A stretch of DNA of 64,000 bases from Paragordius varius (lineage: Eukaryota; Nematomorpha), in the NCBI GenBank assembly GCA_964247055.1, contig OZ176058.1:4216001-4280000 (forward strand), in the 5' to 3' direction. Below are positions 52,801 to 61,629 of the stretch, in pieces. The stretch's first letter is position 1. Each line of letters opens with the position of its first letter. The notes beneath the pieces are model-generated. The model was not told where the DNA came from, did not search any database, and worked only from the letters and a program-made list of their open reading frames with translations. The translations under genes were made by a program, and so were the position numbers.

Positions 52801-53610
52801 AAATTAACTTTTTTATTTTTGGGCGTCAATATAGTTTTAAATAATTATTTTTTTACGATCTCCATTTTTTTAAAATATTATATTTGCCTAAAATAAATAA
52901 AGATTATTTCATTTGAATCTAGCTAAAGATATTTTATAAAATATTTCATTTTAAATGGTTTTGGGGTATTAAGTTAACCCAAACAATCAGAAAAAGTCCA
53001 TCATTTTTATTTAATTAAAACAAAAATCTATAATCAAATTTAATAATACATTAGAATATACTCTAAATCTGATTATTTAATATAAGTATAAACATTGAAA
53101 TTTAATAATTTTATGATATATTATAAAGTTTAAAAACAATATTTTATTTGCCGACATTTTTTCAACCGTTAACATATTACAATAGTCAAGATTAATTATT
53201 TGATAACAATGAATATTTATAGATAAATATGGTGTTATAATCCTTTTAGGTGAAAAATTTTTTATATGAGATTTCTACAACAGGATAGGAACATTAATAT
53301 TACAGTAAGTTATACAAAAAGTAAAAACATAATTCAAATATTTTTAGTAAACCATACTTTTTTAACCTTACTTTCCATACAAATTATTTTATTTGTAAAA
53401 TAATAAATTATTATTTAACCAATATATATATAATATATATATATCTATTGACTTTGCAAAATAATCAAAAATTAATACAGCGGGTTTTTAAAAAAATATT
53501 TATTTTTATATTTGTACATTGTGTTTGTAGAATTATATTTTTAATGTATAAACACGGCATCCAAAATCGGAGGTATAATTAATATCCTGATTGAATCATA
53601 TATGTTGTCA
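52801..53610. other. AT-rich spacer, nothing recognised
   Basis: No open frame of note, no domain match and no repeat other than the AT-rich run at 53421-53444 was seen on either strand. Confidence 0.5.
53421..53444. repeat. (AT)n microsatellite
   Basis: This is an AT dinucleotide run of about 24 bp with one phase break. Confidence 0.9.
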
Positions 53611-53616
53611 TATAAA

Positions 53617-54226
53617 ATATATTAGGATTATCAGGGTGTTGGTTTTTGCCCCTACGAGGTATTTATAAGTTATTATTAATTTTAAAGCAACTACTCCATA
53701 GTAAATAGCAAAATTTGCGTAGATTATGTTAAAAATATTCACGAAAGCTAAATGGATATTACAAATAATATCTCTCAAATATATCATACACTACACATAA
53801 AAAACAATATTTTTAAATATAGTGGGCTCCGAAAAATTTATCACGCTTCTAAAATGGGTACATTAAAATAAACACACACATCTGTAATTGCTTGATAAAA
53901 TATTAAATATTTATAAAAAATATTGATCAGTATAGGACTAATGAAACGTACCACCTACTGGTTTAAAGCGTGGTGGAAACGGTATAAAAGCGATTTAACA
54001 CTTCAATTTAAATTGGAATATCTAAATACCCTATTAACTTGATAAATATTTAAAGCAACGGTTGTAATTTAAATTTATGCCTCTATCCTAATAAAAAGTA
54101 TTATAAATAGTTAAAATATTTAAATAAAATATAGTCCGTATCAAACTACTTCGACGCCATAACCAATTTAATTAAATCTCATTGATAGAAAGATAAAAAG
54201 TTATTTATTTTGTGTTATTTTTAAAA
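53617..54226 (+). repeat. Dispersed repeat copy C
   Basis: The tip reads ATATATTAGGATTATCAGGG and is followed by TTGGTTTTTGCCCC. Shared blocks are a CTCCGAAAAATTTATC stretch, CTTCTAAAATGGGTA, and GGAAACGGTATAAAAGCGAT against GGAAAAGGTATAAAAACGAT in the copy at 55621-56226 read on the minus strand. Its length of about 610 bp equals that copy. It ends almost exactly where the CACTA element begins. Confidence 0.72.
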
Positions 54227-54229
54227 TTA
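54227..54229. repeat. Left TTA target-site duplication of the CACTA element
   Basis: TTA directly precedes CACTAG and is repeated directly after CTAGTG at 55349-55351. Three bases is the duplication length expected for CACTA transposons. Confidence 0.85.
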
Positions 54230-55348
54230 CACTAGACAACAAATTTTTCTGCCATTCGAATTTTTTGTATTTTTTGATATTTAATATCATTTTAACAGTA
54301 AATCTGAAATGAAAATTATAACTCGTTGGAAGAATATTGTATAAATTGACTTTTTTGATTATACGCCCTCTTTATCAAAATTTTACTAAAAAATGTTTTT
54401 CTTTATAAATATACAAGTAATGCCCATTTGTAATATATCATTCGAAAGAGTATCAAAAACTCTATAAAATGTATACTAATATGTATTACATCGACAGTTA
54501 ATATTGGACACAAAGAACGACAAACGCGCAAAGCGAGAGCATTTTTTCTAATTATTATATTTTTAAAACTAATGGATGAAAATAGCTCAAACTTTGCTTA
54601 GATGGAGATGAATGTCCAAAAAAGAAAACACAAGAAAGTTTTTTTTGATTAAAGCATTTTTTATTGCTTTTATGTCACTCAAAACAGCCATTTTTAAGTT
54701 TGTGTTTTAAAAATTACCATCTCATCAATATTAATTTATTTTCTTTACAAATCTGATAATTTCGAAAATTTAAAGATAATAAAAAAGTTTAATGTATTTT
54801 TAATCTTTTATAGCCATTATGTAGTAAATTTACAGTTATAACTATGCATTTTAGTATCCACTAGGTAAAATATTTATGATAATAAATAATTTTTATTAAA
54901 AAAGCAAATCAAAAGCTTTTCCAAACATTTTTTTTAAATTAAATACTAATATAACCCTAATAATTATATTAAAATAATTTATATGATTTTGAAATTAGTT
55001 TGTCTGTGAAAATTCTTGACTTATTTAAGGATTGAAAATTTTGACCATTTAATTCCAAATAACTTTTACATCCGATATATTTAAATCACTTACTACCATT
55101 TAAAAGATGCAATTTTTTGCGCTCTTTCCAATGATATAAAATACATGGCTTCATATCTAAAACTTTAAATTTTCGAAATTTCGAGTTTAATGTTAAATCG
55201 GGGCCAAAATTTATCGATAAACTCTAATATAAAAAAATTCTTCCATGTAAGACCAATTTTCTTTTCGGATATACTAATTATTTTAATGAAATAAATTTTA
55301 AATTTACAAGAATGGCAGTTAAAAAAAGTTAAAATTTGTTGTCTAGTG
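54230..55348. mobile_element. CACTA-type non-autonomous DNA transposon
   Basis: The ends are perfect 18-bp inverted repeats, CACTAGACAACAAATTTT at 54230-54247 and its complement at 55331-55348. CTGCCATTC follows further in at both ends. The element is 1119 bp and is bracketed by TTA at 54227-54229 and TTA at 55349-55351. Terminal CACTA and a 3-bp target duplication are the hallmarks of the CACTA (EnSpm) superfamily. No transposase-sized frame is present on either strand, so it would depend on an enzyme coded elsewhere. Perfect ends and an intact target duplication suggest a fairly young insertion. Confidence 0.88.
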
Positions 55349-55351
55349 TTA

Positions 55352-55620
55352 GCTGCACACTCATCAGGTTGACTAAATTTTTACCAATATGTTTTACCCT
55401 AAAAATGATATCAAGTATTTTTAATTATTTTTTTTATATTCTGGTTCATTAAGGTTATATAGGGGCAAACTTATGCCATGGTTTTAATTCTTCCATATTT
55501 TTTTTAATATTTAATTTTAAACAGGCAGGGTATCTAACGCACTAATTTCTAACGAAGGACTAAAATTATTGTGCTGTATCCAAGTGTTAAGATATTATTA
55601 GAATACTATTTCTAAATATA
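55352..55620. other. AT-rich spacer, nothing recognised
   Basis: Between the CACTA element and the next dispersed repeat copy I see no coding frame, repeat or site that can be supported. Confidence 0.5.
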
Positions 55621-56226
55621 TGATGCTGAGAATTATTACTTCAAAATTTTAATTTAAAAATTTTTGCTTTCGAATTTTGGTCGATTTTTTTACAAAACCA
55701 TTATAATATGAATTTGAAAACGAACTAATTTTATTTTAATTCTATATAAATGTTCTACTTTAACGAATTATATAAATAAATAGTTTTTATTTTATCTTAA
55801 ATCGTTTTTATACCTTTTCCATTATAACTCAAAATAGTATAAAGTATGCTTTAACAAAGTTCATATAGTTATACATTTTTTCTTAAAAAATTTTCTGATT
55901 TCCAAATCATATATTTAAAATTGTTTTTGCGCCATCCCAGCATTTTTCTTCATTTTAAGAGAACTAGACTAGCCCCTTTTAGAAGGGCAAAAAATTTGCT
56001 ATCGGAACGCACATCTAAAAATTTTAAATCATATTTTGCCTTTTATATGTAGTTTCAAATTTAATTAATGATATTTTTTGGTAAAACATTTAGCTTTTAC
56101 TAAAAAGTTTTAATGTGCGTTAAATTTTGCCATTTTCTAATATAGGCACTTACCACAAAATTGTCATTAACTTTCTAGATAATTTTGGCCAAAACCACAA
56201 GAGCCATGATAATCCTGATACATTTT
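55621..56226 (-). repeat. Dispersed repeat copy D, the longest reference copy
   Basis: Read on the minus strand it starts at the tip GTATCAGGATTATCATGGCT, then TTGTGGTTTTGGCC. It continues through TTAACGCACATTAAAAC, GGCTAGTCTAGTTCTCTTAA and GGAAAAGGTATAAAAACGAT to an end at TCTCAGCATCA. Parts of it are found in all other copies listed here, which is how the family was recognised. It holds no coding frame. An AT-rich microsatellite (56236-56252) lies about 10 bp outside the tip. Confidence 0.78.
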
Positions 56227-56235
56227 CCTATCCGG

Positions 56236-56252
56236 ATATATATATATATAAT
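56236..56252. repeat. (AT)n microsatellite
   Basis: This short AT run lies close to the tip of dispersed repeat copy D. Confidence 0.85.
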
Positions 56253-56560
56253 AATCGGTATCATTTTTCAGGGACACCGTGTATATAGACTATATCAAAA
56301 TAAAAGAAAAATATTTTTTAAATAAGGCAATACTTTTTAAATAATTTTACATTAGCGTAAAAAAATAGTCAAATAATGCTGCAGATAAATTGACGTAGTA
56401 GTTTTTTACAAATTTTTCGGAATAGAGGCTTAATATTGTAATTTTTAAATAATTTTTTTAAATTTCTAATTTGTTAAATCTAATCCGAATATTTTAAATA
56501 ACTTAAGCATTACTTAACAAAAACCAAAATGGAATTATTTAGAAATTTTAGTTTTGTAAA
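56253..56560. other. AT-rich spacer, nothing recognised
   Basis: No coding frame, domain or repeat could be supported on either strand. Confidence 0.5.
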
Positions 56561-56945
56561 GTTATCAAAATTTATATAGTACAATTTTTAATTTTGCGTT
56601 TTAAAATCATTTTTTTCGAATTTAACACTTGATTGCATTTACATTTTTTGTACGGCATTCGTTACACAAAATTTTTATGAATAAAAAGGTAGGCTTCATT
56701 TAAAAAAATATCGTTTTTTTGCCATCTGAATTTGGCGCTTTAGATATAAAATATTTATATCTTTATTTAATACTGGAGGAGGTTTGATGTTTAAATTTAA
56801 CCAAAACAACTTTTACAAAGCCGCGAATTTCGCCATTTTATGATATGGGGCAATAACTACAAAAGTGAAAATAACTTCCTATTATCAAAGGGCCAAAATT
56901 AAAAGCACCATGATAATCCTAATGCCTTTTACAATCTTAATAAAA
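56561..56945 (-). repeat. Dispersed repeat copy E, diverged
   Basis: In the plus orientation it ends GCACCATGATAATCCTAATG, preceded by GGGCCAAAATTAAAA, the complement of the family tip. Upstream, GCGAATTTCGCCATTTTATG followed by ATATGGGG matches TTAAATTTTGCCATTTTCTA and ATATAGGC of copy D. Further in, the similarity fades, so the inner limit is approximate. Confidence 0.6.
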
Positions 56946-57128
56946 CAATTTCATCAGAATATATTTTAACCGATTTTGGGCGCAATGTATATAGACAATG
57001 CAAGCTATATAATTTAGATAATTTATTTTTAACTTTGCATACTGTACATAGCTAAATTTTAATTTCCCTTATCAGTTCGTGGATTCAGTGATTTTAGCCG
57101 GCATTTTAGGAAGATAGGAGGAACATCA

Positions 57129-57173
57129 TCTATTCGGGAATTATCTATTATATATAATATGTCATCAACATAA
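57129..57173. repeat. 45-bp perfect direct repeat, left copy
   Basis: The segment starting TCTATTCGGGAATTATCTAT and ending GTCATCAACATAA is repeated base for base at 57809-57853. The two copies bracket the left arm of the inverted gene repeat, like a long target-site duplication or a repair-generated duplication. Confidence 0.92.
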
Positions 57174-57185
57174 TAATTTCCAAGA

Positions 57186-57785
57186 AATATGCTCAAAATG
57201 TTTTAATTTTGTTATAAGTATATAGCACTCGAATATTTATCATATAAAGGAATTTCGAAACAAACGCTTAATTCACAATAAAATTATTTTGATTTAAGAA
57301 ATGGGGTTATCAAGTAGATGATACTCAACATTTCTTCATTTATGGTTGTATTGTGATTTACGGTCATAAATTTATTATTTTAATAATTTTATCTCATATT
57401 TTAATTTATAAGTCAAAAAATATTTTTTATAGTTTTAATATATTACCATTACAAATCGCTGTTAAAGGTTTTGAATTAACGTTGGATGTGTTGTCTGTAT
57501 TGCTTGCGGTTTCCTTTTTGGTTTTATTTAAGAAGCTGGAAAATATTGATCGCATACTAAATTTAGTTCCGTGCTCATTACTATCTCTTACTTTTTCAAA
57601 TTGTTCTTCCTCACGAAGATTAGGAAGAGGGGGCTGGCTCTCAGGCTTTTTAGTAAGAAATGTTAAAAATTTCCTTTCCTTCTTGAGTTGTTTCTCATTA
57701 TCCAATGTTATACATTCTTCTTTAGGAGCAGTTAAGGGAAACGTAGTCTTGGACTCTTGAACTGTGATTACTTTTTCTTCGGGGA
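57186..57785 (-). repeat. Left arm of ~600-bp inverted gene repeat
   Basis: Read on the minus strand this segment matches 58797-59390. Both begin at an AG followed by C-rich TCCCCGAAG or TGCCTAAAG, run through a coding exon, its stop codon, and about 200 bp of shared 3' flank (including ACTTATAAATTAAAATATGA and CGAGTGCTATATACTTATAA in the right arm), and end near an ATATG. Small indels separate the arms. About 1 kb of unrelated sequence lies between them. Confidence 0.9.
57427..57785 (-). CDS. Unrecognised basic protein exon, left copy (partial)
   Basis: The frame is open from the AG border at 57785-57786 to a TAA at 57427-57429, about 118 codons with no ATG at its start, so it is probably a terminal exon or fragment. 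It reads VPEEKVITVQES near the start, then NEKQLKKERKFLTFLTKKPE, SQPPLPNLREEEQFEKVRDS, and a C-terminal part ending CNGNILKL. The protein is rich in K, E, S, T and N, without membrane segments or known motifs, and is likely disordered. Compared with the right copy it carries two extra codons, both whole-codon differences, and no stop. That suggests both copies, or their ancestors, were under coding constraint. The frame also stays open upstream through the 45-bp repeat to about 57910, but this part has no counterpart in the right copy. Function unknown. Confidence 0.55.
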
Positions 57786-57808
57786 CTAGTATGGTAATAA
57801 ACGATGTG

Positions 57809-57853
57809 TCTATTCGGGAATTATCTATTATATATAATATGTCATCAACATAA
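57809..57853. repeat. 45-bp perfect direct repeat, right copy
   Basis: It is identical to 57129-57173, and the spacing between copies is 680 bp. On the minus strand it lies immediately upstream of the exon-like frame of the left gene copy. Confidence 0.92.
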
Positions 57854-58006
57854 CCATTTCCGCTATATGAAAAAATTGGTTGTAAAAACCGGAGAAGGGT
57901 TTTACATTTTTTTTAAGTAGTTGTGTATGGCTTTAAACGTATATTTTCGACCAAAACAATCTTCTCAGTTAATAAAATAAAGTGTAATTAACATTTTAAC
58001 AATTAG

Positions 58007-58189
58007 GAAACGAAACCAAAACGACGCACGCTATTTAATAAGAAACCTAAACAATATATCTCCGCATCCACTTTCATACAATTAAACAACTTTATGAATG
58101 AAGAATCTTCAGAAGCGAAAAATGATACATTTTATAAAATGCTTTTACACCCGAACGAAGCGATAAACACTTCCATAAGGGATTTTTAA
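58007..58189 (+). CDS. Exon-like open frame between the gene-repeat arms
   Basis: After ACAATTAG at 57999-58006 a frame runs 60 codons to TAA: ETKPKRRTLFNKKPKQYISA, STFIQLNNFMNEESSEAKND, TFYKMLLHPNEAINTSIRDF. It has balanced, protein-like composition in a region where most frames close quickly, a basic start and an acidic middle. There is no start codon at the left border, so it would be a last exon. No family is recognised. It lies between two copies of another basic exon and could belong to the same transcription unit as the right copy or to a separate one. Chance cannot be excluded at this length. Confidence 0.35.
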   Translation, partial: ETKPKRRTLFNKKPKQYISASTFIQLNNFMNEESSEAKNDTFYKMLLHPNEAINTSIRDF

Positions 58190-58639
58190 TTTTAAGTATT
58201 ACGACCGAGAAGATACATAAAGAATACTCAGGGTAATGATTTATTAATATTAAATCTAGACAACGATTGATTTTGTATATGGTATATGTATTTATTCTGC
58301 CATATACATATATCTCTAGATGCGATTTACTTTAATTAGGAATCTATTGATTTTTGCAAATTTTATATAATAGTTAAGAATGTTTTAAGTTTATTTCTTA
58401 TTTATATAGTTCAACCAATCACCAACAAAATAACACTCACACTTTAGGTATATTATTTTCACCACCTATATCACTCCTTTTCAATAACAATGTTATTTTC
58501 AATTATAATTAAAATATTTGATAAACATTAAAAAATCTGAAAATGAGGTATATTCAACAAATTCCTTTATGACACCTATAAGTAGCCAGATTTAGGTTTT
58601 ATTTATTAAAATGTAATATTAATTTAAAACCATAATTAA
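58190..58639. other. AT-rich spacer, nothing recognised
   Basis: This is probably intronic or intergenic sequence before the right gene copy. I see no repeat shared with the other side and no coding frame. Confidence 0.45.
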
Positions 58640-59149
58640 GACCACCGCTCTTTGATTGAATCCGGGGTTATCTCAATCGAAAAAAATATAAAGTTGTTTC
58701 AACAAAAGTTCCGCAGACGTTCTCCAACAAAAGAAGAAAATAAATCCAATACCAATCACGAATTCAAAACTGCCACATCGTTGCCACCCACCCAAGTGCC
58801 TAAAGAAAAAATAATGACAGTTCAAGAGTCAGAGACTACGCTTCCCTCAACTGCTCCTAAAGAATGTATAACATTGAATAATGAGAAACAGCGTAAGAAG
58901 GAAAGGAAATTTTTATCATTTCGTACTAAAAAGCCTGAGAGCCAGCCCCCTCTTTCTAATCTTCGTGAGGAAGAACAATTTGAAAAAGTAAGAGATAGTA
59001 ATGAGCACGAAAAAAAATTTATGCGATCAGTATTTTCCAGCTTCATAAATAAAACCAAAAAGAAAACCGCAAGCAATACAGACCACACATCCAACGTTAA
59101 TTCAAAACCTTTAACAACGATTTGTAATGGTAATATAATAAAACTATAA
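58640..59149 (+). CDS. Unrecognised basic protein exon, right copy
   Basis: A frame opens after a TAA at 58637-58639 and runs 169 codons to TAA at 59147-59149. There is no ATG near its start; a TTG at 58652 or a splice acceptor near 58640 are possible starts, so an internal or terminal exon is more likely than a full gene. It reads LIESGVISIEKNIKLFQQKF, RRRSPTKEENKSN, then TSLPPTQVPKEKIMTVQESE, NEKQRKKERKFLSFRTKKPE, SQPPLSNLREEEQFEKVRDS and ends CNGNIIKL. The C-terminal 117 codons pair with the inverted left copy; the N-terminal 52 do not. Composition is basic and polar with proline-rich patches, with no membrane segment or known domain. The two copies differ by 3-nt indels only, which supports real coding. 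It could be a cytoplasmic tail or regulatory linker exon; this is a guess. Confidence 0.6.
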   Translation, partial: DHRSLIESGVISIEKNIKLFQQKFRRRSPTKEENKSNTNHEFKTATSLPPTQVPKEKIMTVQESETTLPSTAPKECITLNNEKQRKKERKFLSFRTKKPESQPPLSNLREEEQFEKVRDSNEHEKKFMRSVFSSFINKTKKKTASNTDHTSNVNSKPLTTICNGNIIKL

Positions 59150-59386
59150 AAAATATTTTTCGACTTATAAATTAAAATATGAGATAAAATTATTAAAATA
59201 GTAAATTTAAAACCGTAATTCACAATACAACCACAAATAAAGAAATGTTGAATATCATCTACTTGATAATCCCATCTCGTAAATCAAAATAATTTCAGTG
59301 TGAATTAAGCGTTTGTTCGAAAATTCCTAATTTGATAAATTTTCGAGTGCTATATACTTATAATAAAATTAAAACATTTTCTCAAC

Positions 59387-59390
<4 letters not shown>
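58797..59390 (+). repeat. Right arm of ~600-bp inverted gene repeat
   Basis: This is the mirror of 57186-57785. The homology starts directly after CCCAAG, where the left copy has ACTAG, suggesting an exon border or the duplication breakpoint. It ends just before the AT microsatellite at 59392. Confidence 0.9.
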
Positions 59391-59391
<1 letters not shown>

Positions 59392-59431
<40 letters not shown>

Positions 59432-59436
59432 ATAAT
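59392..59436. repeat. (AT)n microsatellite
   Basis: This is about 45 bp of AT dinucleotides with one phase break, at the outer end of the right arm of the gene repeat. Confidence 0.93.
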
Positions 59437-60100
59437 CTATATTGTTTATGACTTTCTACTGTGTTTAAATAGCTGTTATATTTTTGTTTATTTATTATAT
59501 TTTATACACAGTTAAAATATTTTTACTCTTCTTTCTATTTTTCTAATTATAAAGCTGGTTTTTTTGAGAGTGAACTCATTTTAATCGTTTTGTAAAAGCA
59601 TTAAAATGCTAAATCACCTTATTTTATTAACTTCAATTATCGAGCAACACTATGTTTGAATGCTTTTTTAGCTAATTTAGATCAAAACGTATTTATGTTT
59701 AATTTTATAGCCTATATAAATTGAACCGGTCAGTATACTGGGTGCGTCTTTAAAGTCTGGTCAAAATTTTACAATTTTTTATCATCGGTTCTGAAGCGAG
59801 ATCCTGTGAACGCGCGTTTTTGCCACAATAAATGTTATTAATTAACAAAGTAATAATACTATAAAAGCTCTACTCATTTTTTGTGTTTAATTTCTTTTAT
59901 GTAAAAAAAAATATTGGGACTTACACTACGGAGTTGAAGTTGTATCTTTTTCTCTGCAAAGCCGCTAACATTTTTAGTATCAGGGTGTAATTTTGTGACA
60001 AAACTGGTATTTTCATTCAAGAGCCAATAAATAGATGTCATCGACGAGTTATATGCATTTGGGGTGCATGTTCACTATAGAAACGATACAATACATAAAT
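59437..60100. other. Spacer, nothing recognised
   Basis: The sequence is slightly less AT-rich in places (GGTGCGTCTTTAAAGTCTGG near 59741, AACGCGCGTTTTTGCC near 59809), which might be old transposon sequence. No terminal repeats or coding match support a call. Confidence 0.4.
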
Positions 60101-60102
60101 TG

Positions 60103-60208
60103 AAAATTTTATATAGACAAAACATAATATTAAAAGGCAATTTTGTATGGTTGTATTTTAGAAAATAATATTGATCTTTATATTTTTATGTTTTGTCTGT
60201 ATAATTTT
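60103..60208. repeat. Hairpin-forming inverted repeat, ~30-bp arms
   Basis: The left arm AAAATTTTATATAGACAAAA, CATAATATT (60103-60131) pairs with the right arm near 60178-60208 (ATATTTTTATGTTTTGTCTG, TATAATTTT), leaving a loop of about 48 bp. It may be a very small inverted-repeat transposon or a chance AT-rich hairpin; the shared core AGACAAAACAT argues against pure chance. Confidence 0.6.
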
Positions 60209-61190
60209 AATTTTATTTGTAAATTTTGCTCTCCAAAACCTAACTACAAAATTATCTTAAAAATCCTAGGAGACAACCGTGAGGAATAAGTTTCTCTATA
60301 AAACCGCTAACTGTCGATAATCTACTACTTCAATAATACCAAATTAATCGCAAAAGGAAAAACATAATTTGCCATAAAACCCAATCATATAATAGATTAA
60401 TAAATTGTGTGGCTATCAAGGTTTGAAAAGGTAGTATGGGGGTTTATTAAAACTTTTTGGCTTTTAGTTTTTATGTTAGCGAATATCCATTTTAACCGCC
60501 TTATTTTGTGGCAGTTTTATCACAAAGTATGGCTTTTACAAAAGTAAGTAAAAATATTTTACCGGAGTCTCAACTTTGCAATGATCATCTTTCCATATTA
60601 AACTCAACCGTTGAGGGAGACTATATAGAAATTAAATATAAAATTTACTGATCCTTATCGTATTGAAGCAACATCCCGTGATATGTAACGTTACAACGAT
60701 ATTTTACGGCAACTTCTTTTCGTCTAATTAAATTACGCCACATTGTATCAATTTATTCCGAAAAATATAATTGGAAAAAGTTTAGGATTCGATTGGAGTG
60801 TTGATATAAGATCACCGATAAGAAAGTTTTGTATGTTTGTATTTATAAATAATTTCAGGCAATAATCAAGAGTGGAATAATAGAAAGCATTACGAATTCG
60901 TTATTATTTAATTTTTGAATAATGTTTAGAATTTTTATGATTGTTGTTGTAAAAAAAAAATTATAAATAACCTACACTTTAACAATCAATTTTAATTTTA
61001 CATAAATTTGACCTCATAAAATCTCTTAACGTTAATATATAAATGTTGTAAATAAAATTATATTAATTGAAAATCTTAGATTATATCACAAAATATACCA
61101 TAACCATTAAAGTTTGTAATATTTTGAAAAAACGGACCGTAATGTTTTTTAAAATGCAAATGAAAATCCTAAACCAAGTTAATTTATTTA
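60209..61190. other. Spacer with short unassigned open frames
   Basis: A 41-codon plus-strand frame from an ATG at about 60529 reads MAFTKVSKNILPESQLCNDH and then LSILNSTVEGDYIEIKYKIY before its stop. A following frame reads KFTDPYRIEATSRDM and, after two stops, GKSLGFDWSVDIRSPIRKF to about 60830. These could be decayed exons, but I recognise no family and make no gene call. Confidence 0.35.
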
Positions 61191-61194
61191 AGTT

Positions 61195-61590
61195 AGGGGT
61201 GTCCAACACAAGGCCCCCGTTTCTTTTCTTGACTTCGAAAAGTTTGAAAAACCAAATAAAGCAAATACTTAGTTGAGTATGTTAAATACCCTTTAACATA
61301 TATTTTTAGGTATTCGTATCATATACTCCTTAATTTCATAAACACGATTATTTATTCGATATAAATAATATTTTTGGAGCTATTAGATTTAGATAAATAA
61401 CTTAGTTCCTTAAAAGGTTAATTTTGGCAAAAAACAACAATTGGTGTAATAAACATCGCTAATTTCTCAGTCTTATGCTTCAATAAATTATATATTGATA
61501 TCCATAGGTTTGAAGTTTTTGAATGCGTCTCCCCAAAATTTTTGATTCGAAAATGCTGCAAGCGAAACCATTTTTTCCAAACCCCTGATT
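61195..61590. mobile_element. Possible small hAT-like element (weak)
   Basis: The left edge TTAGGGGTGTCCAACACAAG followed by GCCCCC resembles hAT terminal sequences. Near 61565-61590 the complement of a similar end (CAGGGGTTTGGAAAAAATGG) is present. The flanking 8-mers are only partly alike. The ORFs at 61067-61276 and 61418-61615 merely overlap it. Confidence 0.25.
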
Positions 61591-61629
61591 TTATGTAACA
61601 CGGATTATTTTTCAAATGGTTATATTCTG

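Noticed and set aside
57353-57760. 135-residue plus-strand ORF and its mirror at 58822-59223 on the minus strand
   Set aside because: They are antisense shadows of the two basic exon copies. The sense frames have whole-codon indels and a shared stop, and the antisense frames look like translated reverse complement.
57809-57853. A YVDDIL reading on the minus strand of the 45-bp repeat, like a reverse transcriptase motif
   Set aside because: It is six residues long with no other motif of that enzyme around it, and the sequence is AT-rich. Chance is the simpler explanation.
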